From Terana coerulea (Eukaryota > Basidiomycota > Agaricomycetes > Polyporales > Phanerochaetaceae): a stretch of DNA of 64,000 nt. The notes below the pieces were generated by a model that saw only the letters and a list, made by a program, of their open reading frames with translations, was not told the DNA's origin and searched no databases. Made by a program: the position numbers and the translations under genes. This document shows, one piece after another, positions 10,911 to 22,142 of this stretch. The first letter of the stretch is position 1. Every line of letters starts with the position of its first letter. Location of the stretch: the NCBI GenBank assembly GCA_024811115.1, contig JAKOGH010000198.1:62001-126000 (forward strand), written 5' to 3'.

Positions 10911-13675
10911 CTATTGACGGACAGAGTGCACACACCTCTTGGCATTTGAGCCACCCCTTTTGCGCGTAGAGCTTGCCATCGCCTTGGTATACATCGACAT
11001 GGCGTTCATAACATCTTTCGGGTCGTCGTCTTCTCCAGCGACCTGGTACAGATTTTCAAGTGCGAGGTCCGCCATTTTCTTCGCGGGGTCGGGGTACGAC
11101 GCCTCCGGCTCCTGCCCACCGCGCCCGGGCTTCCACGTCACGAACCTAGGGTCCGCGCCGCCGCCAAAGCCGGCGTCTCCAGGCATCGACATCGGCGGGC
11201 TGCCGCTTTGCCACTGAGCCAGCATGCCTTCGGCGTCCCACGGGTTCCGTTGCTGGTTCATGTTGGCCGACGGAGGGCAGAAGGCCGCGGTGGGCCGCGG
11301 GCACCGGGAGTGGATGGCCGCTCACCGCCAAGGGCGTTCATCGCGAAGCTCCACGCCGACGCCGCGCCGCCGCGCGCACCCTCGAACGCCTTCTGCGACC
11401 ACGCCGACGAGTCCTGTTCAGACTCTTCCGTCATGTCATCGTCCCACAGATTCTGCGTCGGGGCGGCCTGCGCCTTCGTCTCCTTCCGGGCCTGCATAGC
11501 TTCCCACGGCGTCATCGACCGCTCTGGAGGCGTGTTGTGCTGGAGGGAGGGGAAAGGGTTCTTGAGAGCTGCTGGTGTCTTTGCGCGTGCTGGCTTCGGC
11601 CGCTGCCCAGGGCGAGACGGGCGGTGCAGGAGCCACAACGGGAGGTTGCGATGATTTGCCACCGAAGAGCGAGAACAAGCCGCTGCCGCTGGCGGCTGCC
11701 CTGCCGTTTGCCTGAGCTTTCCATGGCTCATCTCCAGCAACGCCGTACTCCTGCTCAAACCGACCCAGCGAAGGCGTACCAGCCCTAGGCTCAGGCGTCT
11801 CCTCGATGATGGGGAACGAGTTCTTTAGGTTGCTCCCTCTGCGCACCTGCTTCTTCCTACCCCGCGGCGGCCGGCGACTCTGGACGAGTGGGCTCCTCGG
11901 TAGGCGTAGGCGCCGTCCACTTCCCTCCTTTCTTCCCGCCAGCCAGTTGCTTTGGCCTCCACCAGCCGGCGCCGCTGCTCCTCGATGATCTTCTGCTTCT
12001 GCTTCTCCTCCTGCCGTCGTTCGATCTCCTCCTGCCGCGCCACCCGCCAGTGATCGACCATATTCCGGGCATGCTGCTCCAGAGACGCAAGGTGGTCAAT
12101 GACGAGCTGTTCCAACTGGCTGTCATGCAACGCCCCTGAAGTCATCTGTCGCCGGAGCGCGATATCGGCTTCTGCTGCGTCGTGATGGAACTGGCGGATC
12201 GTGGCCTCTACCGTCTGCTCAGGAAGGGGGTCGTGAGTGATAGGAAAGTTCTCGTCTTCCATCTCAATAAACACGGGACTGATGTATCCGAGAGTGCTCT
12301 GCGAGGAGCTGGTAGGCGTTAACGGCACCAGTGCCCTGTCATCATTCGTATGCACATCCCAAGCAGACCCGAACGCAGTTGGAGCGGGGGTTCGGGAGGA
12401 TGAGGGCAATTTTGCGAGCGCAGGTCTCGTGGACGCCGGAGGGATAGGAGGGGCTGAGGCTGATAATGAAGGCGGGGTGGGTGACTTTGTGGAAACCTTT
12501 GCTGCCCATATTTGCGTGCATCTCCCAGAGGCTATCTTCCGCTGTCTGAACTGTGGAGCCATTCATCCCATTGCCTGGATAAGATCCCCAAACGCCGTCT
12601 GACGATGCGGAAGAGGGCGGTGAAGGTGGCTTAGGACCGTTGTGGCTCATGTGCAGATCCCAGGAGGCTTGTTCTGGAGTGGTCAGGTTGCTGTGAGGAG
12701 GGGTGGGATCTGTGACCGGCGATTTGCCAATCTTCCGCTCCCATAGGCTCTCCGTTGGCGTGGGTTCGCGCGGCGCAGGCGCAGGGGTCTTCGTGCGGTT
12801 CATATCCCAGAGGAGATCGGGGTTAGGTAATCCAAGGGCAGATCTCTCCTTAGCTGCGGCATTCTGTCCAAGATATTAGCTGTGTAGTACTTGTAGATGG
12901 AGGTTGAGCACACTGACTGTGGTATTGTTACGAATAATGATAGGGGTTTCCGGGCGCGTCCGACCAGTGAGCCCTTTCGGTGGGACTGCCGTCTCGGGAG
13001 GCGTGTTCCATGCACCTGGCGGTGTTGGCTCTTCCTCGACAGAGGCAGCAAACGGCCCTTTTCCAGAAGATTTGGGCTTGCTACTACTTGCGCTCGCGCT
13101 TGAAGCGCTAGAGGTCTTCTGTGGTGGTGTCGGGGCAGGGGTGGGGAGCTGGAGGCTGGGGGTTGCGGTCTTGTGCACGGGTCGCTCTGGAGGTATGAAC
13201 GCAGACTCGACGGCCTCCATCTCTGCCGGTGATATATCCGTCCAGTCTTCTATACTCAACCCAAGTGCCGCCACCCTTTTGAACCACTCTATCTGAGCCA
13301 GTTCCGCTAGCTCTTTATTCTGCTTCTCTTCGAAAGCGCCAGCATCCGTGTCGTCGCTCGCGGCCTGCTTCCCCACCGACTCTTGCCCTTAGAGGACATA
13401 ATCTCCTTCATCTTGTCGTTTATCCGCTTGTCTTTCTCGGCGCGCTTCGTGCTCAGCCAGCTCTCGAAGGTCTCCCATTCTTTCCTCAACTTCGCAGAGG
13501 GTGTCTGCTGCGGAACAGGTGCAGGCGGAGGCGTGGACTTTGTCGGTGCGGGATTACTAGACTTCGCAGGCGCCGTCGGGGTACTCTGCTTCTGAGTCTG
13601 TGCAGTCTGCTTAGCAGGTTGGCTGGCCTTCGCTGGTGGGTTGGCGGTGCTCTTGGTCCGGTTTCGACGGTTCAT
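10911..13675 (-). CDS. Large low-complexity hypothetical protein, several frame breaks
   Basis: The likely start is 13675 (MNRRNRTKSTANPP). The reading then moves through several overlapping open frames that together make one plausible protein of roughly 880 aa. An intron near 12869-12920 joins IIIRNNTT to NAAAKERSALGL. Segments include a basic Pro/Ala N-terminus, a charged helix (WETFESWLSTKRAEKDKR), QIEWFKRVAALGLSIEDW, and repeated short Trp motifs (SLWER, ASWDLHM, GVWGSY, SLWEMHAN, SAWDVHTN, PWDAEGM). A coiled coil at about 12000-12130 has a run of Glu/Arg/Gln. Apparent one-base shifts fall near 13390, 12510, 11955, 11868, 11555 and 11290. No known family is recognised. It may be damaged by sequencing indels or be decaying. 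Confidence 0.55.
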
Positions 13676-14925
13676 CGTTGACTGAGCGAAACGGCTGCAG
13701 CGGTCGTGGCCAATGCCTTGCCATAGCGCAGATCGTTTATCAAGCCAATCTAGGAATGGATTGTATATGCACTCACAGCAACACTATAATCCTCGTGAAC
13801 GTACAGCACACCCACGTAGACAGATGGTGAGGATACGACTGAAATGACTCCGAACAGGACAAAGCTGGGTAGTGGCCTGTGAACTTGAACGGGTATTCGG
13901 AAACAGTCTACGTGGATCCTACCTCCGAGATCGTAGAAAATAAATCAAGGAAAGCCTCTCTAGGGATCTACCCTTCCAGCAAGACAGTACGAAGAATAAA
14001 AACGAGAAGGAAGTAGAGCAGAGTTCATCGACGCAGCAACAGAGATGAAGACTGGGGTGAAATCATCAGAAAGACTGTGAAATGGTGATTCTCCTTTTCT
14101 CCCGGAGAATGGGAGAATGCGGCAATGCCCGGGCGTGACCATCACGTCACAGCCACTTTGTCCCTCCCGATCACCCAAATACGGCTCCTGGCGGGATGGC
14201 GCTAGCCCCGTATCATTGCCTGTTTAGGTAGGTCTCCGGAAGCGCCTCACACCTCAGCTTCAAAGCGGGCCCTCCGACGAGAAAGAAGCATGTGTTTGAG
14301 GGTTTGAAATGAATCAGGTAATCGAGCAGTATATGTGCGCTATTCTACAGAAGGCAAACAATACTGGGGCAGGTGTTTTAGTCATAGCGCAAGTTATACA
14401 TAGCGCTGACTGTATTCAGACTGCAAGGCCGCTCAACTAGCACTATATTAGTGCCTGACTTGACTTGAGAGAGCGTTCATTTAATTAGGCATAACATGGT
14501 AGCGGAATAGGAATGATTTAATCACTACGAGGTGGTATACTAACCCTGCACCGACGTCCAACGCCGAGCAGCGGTTGAGCGGCAAACAGTAGTACGTAAA
14601 CGGGGCAAGGCGGATCAAGCGCAAGTCCCAATTCAGCCGTTTGAACGCGATCGCCGTGACAGAGGCTAACAAGCGCCCTCTCCACCCTCTCAATTCTCCC
14701 GATTCTCCCAATTCTCCTGGGAGAATCACCATTTCCCAGACGTCCTCGAAATCATGCATGCCTCTTGGATATCTTGGATCACTGAGCGCCAATATATTGA
14801 TGGTAGAAATTAGACGCCCAGTCTCATCGGGAATGCGGGCGCTTTGGGCATCGCTTGCTTCCAGCCTCGACCTTGGCTGGCTGTGGCTCGGGGAAGTCTG
14901 CCCTCTGTACTCCTTGCTTAACGAC
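13676..14925. other. Divergent intergenic region with an inverted repeat pair
   Basis: About 1.25 kb between the hypothetical gene (-) and the IKS1-type kinase (+). It contains two related arms of about 35-40 bases in opposite orientation (see the repeat entry). An in-frame extension of the kinase up to 14641 exists but is not like the start of IKS1 proteins. Confidence 0.5.
14079..14735. repeat. Imperfect inverted repeat pair, about 600 bases apart
   Basis: The left arm, 14079-14118, starts with GAAATGGTGATTCTCC. The right arm, 14702-14735, ends with the exact reverse complement of those 16 bases (14720-14735). Similarity continues inward through related ATTCTCCC-type units with small gaps. 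The arrangement could be the ends of a small non-autonomous element, but no clear target-site duplication was found. Confidence 0.55.
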
Positions 14926-17636
14926 ATGTTTGACGAAAGTGAACCTCAAGACCAAGAAAGTGCTCTCTTTGCCCTGGCTCCAGTCGACCCGGTATGGCGA
15001 CCTATTCTGCACGCTTCCAACCAAGTCGTGCTATATAACCCAACCTCACACGCTGTAACGATCCGACGAAACCATACGCATACCTCGTCTGCTGCTGCTG
15101 TAATCAGGCGTAATCTTACCGAAGACGTTTGCCCATATTGTCATCGCACGATGCTGAATGAGGACGCCGCCGAAGAGGACGAGACGGAGCTGGAGCTAGT
15201 TGACAGCGACTTGGAGGACAATCCTCGTTCTCGGGTGCGCAACTACTTCCAGATTCTTGAGATCGCCAATGAGACTGGCTCTGTACCGCCTACGCCCACC
15301 AGCCCGTCGACGCCGCTCGCCGAGAGTACTTTTGTATCGGGGTCAAGTACCCCATCGACTACTTCCGATAGTCAGCCTTTCCGCGCGCAGAACATGGCAG
15401 AGGGGTATTTCAAAGCTTTCTTCCAAGAAGAGTGCAAGCTCGGGATGGGTGCTTACGGCAGCGTATTTCTGTGCCAGGTGAGCGACCAGAGCTGCACGCT
15501 GCTGTTCACGAAGCTAACCAGGATGTAATGTCGTCATGGAATAGCACGTACTAGATGGAAACCCTCTCGGTTCGCTCGTTTATTTCAAGTACTCCTATTC
15601 CGGGATTAGTGACACGTAATGTATAGGTCATTTTGCGGTGAAGAAGGTCGCAGTGGGACAGTCTCATTCATACTTGGTAGACATCCTGCGAGAGGTACGC
15701 CTCATTCACTTCATAACAGATGTCAATGGAACTCATTGCGATACTCTCCAAGGTTCGCTTGCTAGAAAAGTTGCACCATCCCAACATTATCACGTACCAC
15801 CATGCCTGGCTGGAGTCTTGCCAGTTTTCATCTTATGGTCCAAAAGTGCCCACAATACAGTACGTTATTCTGCCAGTGGTCGGGGCTATAGATATGACTG
15901 ATTATCAACAGCATGTTGATGCAATGGGCAGAAGGTGGCAGCTTGGACGACTTCATCGATGCGCGGCTCGGTCGAGCTACGTCCAGCCATCTGGCCCAGC
16001 TGCATCCTGCCTCAACGCCAACAGCCAACGATCCTGATCCTACGCACATGGGCTCGGGCTCGCCGTATTCTCGTGGCGCCAGAATCCGCGCCTTCCGCGC
16101 TATGCAGCAAGCTTCGCCTGAGGAGAAGGAAAGACTTCGCCGTCAGTTGAACGCAGGCACCTCCAGCGGGGATTCTGGACGACCGAGTGACTGGAAGGCG
16201 GTGCACTTGCTAAGCGCCAGAGGAGGTTAAGAGCTTATTCAAGGATGTAGTGGAGGGCCTCGCCTTCCTTGTAAGCGTGGCAATTCCGCAACCGCGGTAC
16301 CACTCTGACGTCCCCGTAGCATGACAGATCAATCCTCCATCTGGACTTGAAGCCCGGGAACGTTCTTCTAACTTGGGACGAGGGAAAGCTTATGTACGTA
16401 GTCAAGTCGGCCTGGTGGATGAGGCTCTGACCAGTGACGATGCCAGACCAAGAGCAATGTTGTCAGACTTCGGCACGTCTCAAGATATGCTCAACTCTAG
16501 AGCACGCTCAGGCAACACTGGCACGTAAGTACTCGACGATATGCGCCGCATATGCTACCTCATTTGCATGTAGTCTTGAGTATGCGTCTCCGGAATCGCT
16601 TCCATCTCCGACCGGTCAACTCAAACAAGTCGACTCCAAATCCGACATGTGGTCTCTGGGCATGATCTTACACAAACTACTGTTCTTCCGTCTTCCCTAC
16701 TCAAATGCCACGGACAATTCCGAGAAGAAAGACTCAAAAATTGACGGCAAGCAGGCCATGGACCTCCTCCACGAAGAGATCGTTAGTTATCCTGGGTAAG
16801 TTCCGTAAGCTCCCTGGATTGGTCTGAGCTAACACCTAGCCAGTTTCAAGTCTTCACCAGCGTTGACGACGGCGTTTGGATCTCGTCATCTACCGGTTGC
16901 TTTTCTGGTGCTTCTCGAGAACTTGTTGCACGTGAATCCATCCGCCCGTCCCTCATCTGAAAGGGTGCTAAGTGCCTTCCGTGAAGGCAGGGTGCGTTCT
17001 GAACCCTAAAGTCAGACTGTGTATCGTGCTAACGGTTCCAATCCCGCATAGCTTGATCCCGTGCCTGTGAGCTCCAGGAGTAAGAGTGGCGTCAGTGGGT
17101 TGAAGAACTCCCTGGTAGCAGCAATCCGCAGACCCAATCATGAAGATCGGACCACGAAAATGGCCGAGCCGGATGCGGGTGTCGCCACTCCCACGGAACT
17201 ACCTCTATGGACAGAGAACGATGCGAGAGAGCAACAACCGTCGTTGGACGTTCGCGCCACATCAGACTTGTCAAACCTGGGAATCCCGGTCCACGATGCA
17301 CAAGAAGTCGACTGGGTGAAACTCAGGCTTTGGGAACATGTATATGTTCTCAATCGCAGAAACGCCTGGACTGGCTTCAAGAGGACATACAAATCGGCGC
17401 TGCTCGTTCTCAAAGTAAGGAACGGTCGAAGTTGTGAAGAAATATTGTTAACTCTGATTCTACAGATGCGACTATTGACGTCTATGTATCTTGACAGTCC
17501 CTGGTTCAGTCGCGAAGTTGTCATGTTCGCCATGTTTCTCGCATTCGTCGACCCATTGTCCGATCGACTTGACGTGTCTTTGCTTCTGGGTGTTGTTCAT
17601 GTTGGACTCGTCCGCATGGCATCTTGGCTGCATTGA
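14926..17636 (+). CDS. IKS1-type serine/threonine protein kinase
   Basis: Matches the fungal IKS1 family. Exons: 14926-15477, 15545-15569, 15627-15694, 15753-15859, 15912-16270, 16320-16393, 16435-16524, 16574-16795, 16844-16991, 17052-17414, 17466-17636. The N-terminus (WRPILHASNQVVLYNPTSHA, then CPYCHRTM) is diagnostic. The kinase domain has GMGAYGSVFLC (P-loop), FAVKKVAVG (catalytic Lys), LMQWAEGGSLDDF, HLDLKPGNVLL (an HLD variant of HRD), LSDFGTSQDM (DFG) and YASPESL. A long insert sits between the hinge and the catalytic loop. The C-terminal tail is hydrophobic and may be membrane-associated. One extra base near 16219 breaks LLSAEEVKSLF. I start at 14926 because homologues begin shortly before WRPILH. 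Substrates are unknown. Confidence 0.85.
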
Positions 17637-17854
17637 AGTATACCCATCTCATCGCGCGACCCACTGCCTACCACCGCTGAACGTTCACAAATCTGGTCAC
17701 ATTTCATATGTATCCATTATGGCATTCATCACTCAACCTTGTACACATTTATAGGTCTCATGGAATTGGACTCGGACACAAACTCAGACCGGACAAATAT
17801 GTTTCGAATGTGTGTTTTATTATTTGGCTTGCGCCTGCGCGAGACAATTCTATT

Positions 17855-19273
17855 CTACTTTTTGGTATTTGGTGATGGTATTAAGCAGCCGCGGGTTTCG
17901 AGGAAAAGCCCATGAAGCCGAGGCCTCGAGGAGCAGCTTTTTCCGACGACCTTCTTCCACAAGGAAGGACGGTCAAGGTCAAGGTTCGCGAGCGTGATGT
18001 CAAGCTCGGGGATGTCAAGCTCAGGATCCTGCACGAGGGAGACGTTCAACGGAGTGATAGGTCCATCGCTCTCCAGCGCGCTCGACGCGTCGCTGGAGCC
18101 CTCTGAAAACTCGCCGATGACGAACTTGTCGGCGGTGGCAGGAGCGGGCGACTGGGCCTTTTGGTGCAGTATGGGTGTGCGAGGAACGACCTTGGCGGCC
18201 TTTGCCACTTTGGCTTCCTTCGCCGGAGCGGCGGCCCGCATGACCGGGGCGCGCACAACAACGCCAAGGTACGCCGCCGCGGTACGCACGGCGTCCGTCG
18301 CGTACGCGATCTCGGTGTCCGTCATGAAGAACGTGTCGAGCTCGAGGACGGCCTTGCGGAGCGCGGGGATGGTGATGCGCTCGCTGGGCTCGTACACGAA
18401 GATGCGGCGGAAGAGGTCGTTGGCGCCCTCCGAGATGGGGAGCATCTCCCGGAGGTAGTCCTCGTGCAACAGGAAGTCGCAGAAGCAATCGTCAGTCGTG
18501 AGGGCTTTGCCCCACGGGCTGCGGCTTGCGACCATGTTGACGAGGATGACGCCGAGAGCCCAGACGTCGTTGGCGTCGTTGTTGTAGGGTAGGAAGCCAG
18601 CTTCCTTGCCAATACACTCTGTGAAGGAAAACAAGTTTAGCGACTGGTTTGGATTAAAATAGGGGCTAGGGAAGCTTACCTGGGCTCATGTAGAGGGAGC
18701 TGCCACAGCCGAACGTCCGACTGACTAGGCTGCCCGAGGCAAGACCAAAGTCAGTCAGGTAGACCTTGGAGCCATCCCGGCTTGCGAGGATGTTCTCAGG
18801 CTTCAAGTCCCGATGGTAGATCCCTGCTGGTGGCAGGTCTCTACGGCATCCAAGATCTGGAGGAAGACGGCCTTGGCCAGCGCGTCGTTCCTGAAGTACA
18901 GCTTGTCGTCGCTGATCTTCCCGAACAGATCGCCACCAGGGCAATAGTCGAGAACGATGTAGATGTAGTCCGTGTCTTCGAACGCCTCGTGGAGGCTTAT
19001 GACATTCGGATGACCCGACATCGCACGATGAGAAGCGACCTCGCGCCTCACCCGCCCAGCAGCGCTGTCGCTAAGGCCTGCCTTCAGGAGGACCTTAACG
19101 GCATACTTCGGCGGGGTCTTCGACGACGAGGATTTGGATGGGCGGTAGTGGAGGTCGACCGCCCGATAGACGACTCCGTACGAGCCGGATCCCAGCATTG
19201 CGGTGAGCTGGTATTGACCGTCCTTGATGGTACGGTTGGTGAAGTCAGGCATGGTAGAGCGAGCAGAAGGCAT
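17855..19273 (-). CDS. Ran1/Sks1/Vhs1-like protein kinase (kinase copy 1)
   Basis: About 452 aa from exons 18680-19273 and 17855-18618. The kinase domain shows [67 protein letters not shown] and [13 protein letters not shown], followed by [18 protein letters not shown], a block typical of fungal Ran1/Sks1/Vhs1 kinases. The C-terminal 150 residues are low-complexity. A one-base deletion in the C run at 18822-18824 (G run on the coding strand) separates ETCHQQG from IYHRDLK. The intron splits the Glu codon of SPE, as in the four paralogues. N-lobe and C-lobe are closest to the copy at 53028. In yeasts such kinases act in nutrient signalling and meiotic control; the role here is unknown. Confidence 0.85.
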
Positions 19274-19400
19274 TGTAATGGTTGAGAAGAAACGATAGTG
19301 GTTTGGTGTGATAAAGTAAAAGCTTCAAGTGAGACCTGCACACTTGAGTTGGGTGATGTGGGTGAAGATGTGATGCTGCTAACCCTCGAACGGCTGGATG

Positions 19401-19407
19401 TTATATA
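19401..19407 (-). promoter_or_regulatory. TATA box of kinase copy 1
   Basis: TATATAA on the minus strand, 128 bases upstream of the start at 19273. Confidence 0.5.
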
Positions 19408-19499
19408 GTGTTCCACCGCAAAGATCTGTTTGCCTCCGCAAGCGGAAGCGGAAGAGCGGGACTGCTGTCGACGTTGCGGATGCCTATAAGCGGTAATGC

Positions 19500-19564
19500 G
19501 GAAGTAAATCCTTGTGATCGACCGGTCGATCACAATTATAAGCATTTGCATCCGGTTTACTTCC
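19500..19564. promoter_or_regulatory. Nested palindrome upstream of kinase copy 1
   Basis: A perfect 24-base palindrome at 19512-19535 is centred on GATCGACCGGTCGATC. It is flanked by the inverted pair GGAAGTAAA (19500-19508) and TTTACTTCC (19556-19564). TTTGCATCCG lies just inside the right arm. Related elements occur upstream of the other kinase copies, suggesting protein-binding sites. The regulator is unknown. Confidence 0.6.
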
Positions 19565-20034
19565 ACATGATCGGGATTTTGTAACGGGTTTGGATTTGGA
19601 CTGCCAGGCAAGTTTCGAAACTTCGTATGGTCAGCTGCCACCGAGTTCTAGCGTGAAGCAAACGTTATGATCTTCAAAGTAGAGTCTGTGTAACTTTATA
19701 AGTGTTAACATCCACATCCCTTGTGTTTTACAGTAGCTTGAAGACGCATAAACGCAAGTAGTGCCTACGGTGTTTAGTAAGCGCCGAAGGTAACTCGAAA
19801 TGCTCCCGCGCGGATGGCCATATATGGTAAATCGAGGCTTTGTGGCGTCAACCCGGATCAATGTATGGATGCTCTCCAAGCTACGACAGAGTTTGAACTG
19901 TACTTACCAAGTACTTACGATAACTATCTGGTCGGATTAACGCTAAGAGCTTTCACAAATTATGTGGTAGAACTACAAGTGATCATTTCCATACGACGGC
20001 CAGCGTCTCATGATATTATTTATATGTACATCGG

Positions 20035-21549
20035 TTACGGAGCGACAGTGAACAAGCGTTTGATGTGCATCCGCGTTGCCAACCTAGCCCATGACCATTT
20101 CCCTCGTTTGGGGCCATCCTGCTTCACCCCAACAGCGCTGGCAGAGTTGTCAAGCGGTGTTGCAAGCATTTCCGAGGGATCAGCTGATGACGACGATGTC
20201 CTCCTGCTCGAGTTGCCTGTTCCAGTGGCATCTCTGCCCGCTTCGGGACGCAATCCTCCTTGTGCTTCGGGTACCAGTGGTTCGACTCGCGCAGCGGGGG
20301 CTTCTGCAACTTCGTTTGCAGCGGCGTAGGATGGACGTGTGGACGGGAGGACAGGCGTCGGTGGCTGGATCTGCCAGTGAATCGGTCGTGGGACATGAGG
20401 GTTATCGACTCGTGGAAGCTGGATAAGGAGTGGCGGAGGCACTTGCACGCCAAGGTTGCTTGACGAGCTCGAGCTGGAGGAGCTCCATCCTGCGTCGTAG
20501 ACACGTCCTGCCCCTTCCGAACTCGAGCTCCAGGTATATCGCTCCTCCAGGGTGCGATCCACGACGGGGGTCCCTGCGGCTTGCGGTATTTGCTCGCCCT
20601 ATACCGAATGTGCTCCTCGCTATTGGCAATGTCCTCTTCGCTCATGAAGAAGTGCTCGACGTTTTCAATCATCGCGCGTAGCTCGTCCAGCTCGAGACAG
20701 TCGTCTTGGTCATGACAGAATACGAGCGCAAGGATGGCTTCGGTCTCTTTCGAGATGGGTAGGGTGTACCGGAGGAACTCTCACTGCCCAAATGCGCCAG
20801 ATAAAAGTCGTCCTCGTCGCATGCCGAGGTCCATGGCATGAGGCCGGTGACCATATTGACCAGGATGACGCCAAGAGCCCAGATGTCGTTGCGGACGGCA
20901 CAATACGCTACGTTCTGACCGAACAGGTTATTGCATTCTGCAAACGGCGACATGAGCGTTATACTTCAATGAAAACAACAACTATCTCACCTGGGCTGCG
21001 ATACTGCATCGTGCCAGCGCGATAGCTGACACTCAGCCTCGCTTCCGTCGCAAGGCCGAAGTCGGTGAGCCAGACGGTCTCACCGTCAGGGCTGATGAGA
21101 ATATTGTTAGGCTTCAGGTCGCGGTGGTAGACGCCTCTGGAGTGGCACCAGGCCACGGCATCGATGAGCTGCAAAAATACGTGTTTGATGAGCCTATCGT
21201 TTCCGGCGAACTGCTTCGTGAGGGAAATCGCTCGCCACATGTCGCCGCCAGGGCAGTAGTCGAGGACCATGTACAGGAACTTCTCGTCGTCAAAGGAGCG
21301 CCGCATGGTGGCGATGTTCGGGTGGCCGGCAGCGCGTGCGTGGTTGGAGACTTCGCGCCAGTGTCGCTGGTCCTTCGTGTTTTTCTCGACAATCTTGACG
21401 GCGAGGAATGAAGACGTCTCGCCGGTGAGGTCGCGGGCACGATAGACGGAGCCAAAGCCGCCATGGCCGATACAGTCGAGTAGCTGAATGCGTCCTTCGT
21501 CAATGACTTCCAGCGTCCTGTCAAGAATTGTGCACTTGCGACCAGGCAT
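20035..21549 (-). CDS. Ran1-like protein kinase, divergent (kinase copy 2)
   Basis: About 487 aa from exons 20991-21549 and 20035-20937. Motifs: [64 protein letters not shown] and [13 protein letters not shown]. The activation segment differs from the other copies (AGTMQYRSPE instead of CGSS.YMSPE). Two one-base deletions shift the frame near 20775 (before FLRYTLPIS) and in the G run at 20566-20570 (before VVDRTLEERY). With both restored the frame runs to the stop at 20035. The tail is Ser/Pro-rich with a run of nine Ser. The shared phase-1 intron is present (53 bases). Kinase identity is firm and subfamily is likely. Confidence 0.8.
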
Positions 21550-21651
21550 AGTGTTCCGAATGTTACGGGTGCGAAGGAGTGAAGCGTGGAGTAGAGGCGG
21601 ACTTGCTGAGACGATGATTCAATGAGCATTGCTTCAGTAATTCCCCCGCAC

Positions 21652-21658
21652 CTTTATA
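21652..21658 (-). promoter_or_regulatory. TATA box of kinase copy 2
   Basis: TATAAAG on the minus strand, 103 bases upstream of the start at 21549. Confidence 0.5.
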
Positions 21659-21757
21659 GCTCCACAATTTGGTTCCGATGCCCTGGAATTTGCTTCCGTC
21701 GAGGACCTATACTGACCCACATCCCCAGGCTCGCGGTAGCGGAAGGCGGGATTGCGA

Positions 21758-21792
21758 GGCGGATCAGCGATATTGATCGGTGTTGATCCGCC
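21758..21792. promoter_or_regulatory. Inverted repeat upstream of kinase copy 2
   Basis: GGCGGATCA at 21758-21766 and its reverse complement at 21784-21792 flank a TTGATCGG core; CGATCG follows at about 21796. It resembles the GATCG-rich elements of the other kinase promoters. Confidence 0.5.
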
Positions 21793-22142
21793 GCCCGATC
21801 GTCACATGGGTCACGGAGCACACTGTCACGCTCCCACTCTCCACGAGCGGAGCATTGGCTCTGCTCCTGAAGGTGTACTTACTTGGATGGCGGATCTTTC
21901 CTAATAGGTAGGTCAGCTGATAGATGATCTTCGAGAATGCGCGGGGGTCCAGACTCGCCTTCCCTCTGAGTGCAGTCTAGACTGGCAGTAGCGACTAATG
22001 AATCCCAGGCTAAGTTGTCGTCAGAAGTACGCTGTCAGCCTCCGGCTTGAGACTAGATACACTCCAAAGCATAGGATGAAAGGTCCATCATAGCTAGATA
22101 AAGGATAAATCCAGACGAGTATTCGTACATCTGTACACCGCG

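Larger units (their letters stand above)
19274..20034. other. Promoter region of kinase copy 1 and 3' end of copy 2
   Basis: About 0.76 kb between two tandem minus-strand kinases. The part at 19390-19640 carries the shared kinase promoter elements. The rest shows no coding signal. Confidence 0.55.
21550..22142. other. Promoter region of kinase copy 2
   Basis: About 0.6 kb. It holds a TATA box, TTTGCTTCCG at 21689-21698 and the inverted pair GGCGGATCA / TGATCCGCC. The remainder, toward the MYND/SET gene's 3' end, shows nothing coding. Confidence 0.5.

Noticed and set aside
14641..14925. In-frame upstream extension of the IKS1-type kinase
   Set aside because: IKS1 proteins start near WRPILH; the extension includes repeat sequence, so I treat it as leader.
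14481..14927. 148-codon frame antisense to the IKS1 leader
   Set aside because: No domain; it lies across the inverted repeat arm and the kinase upstream region and is probably chance.
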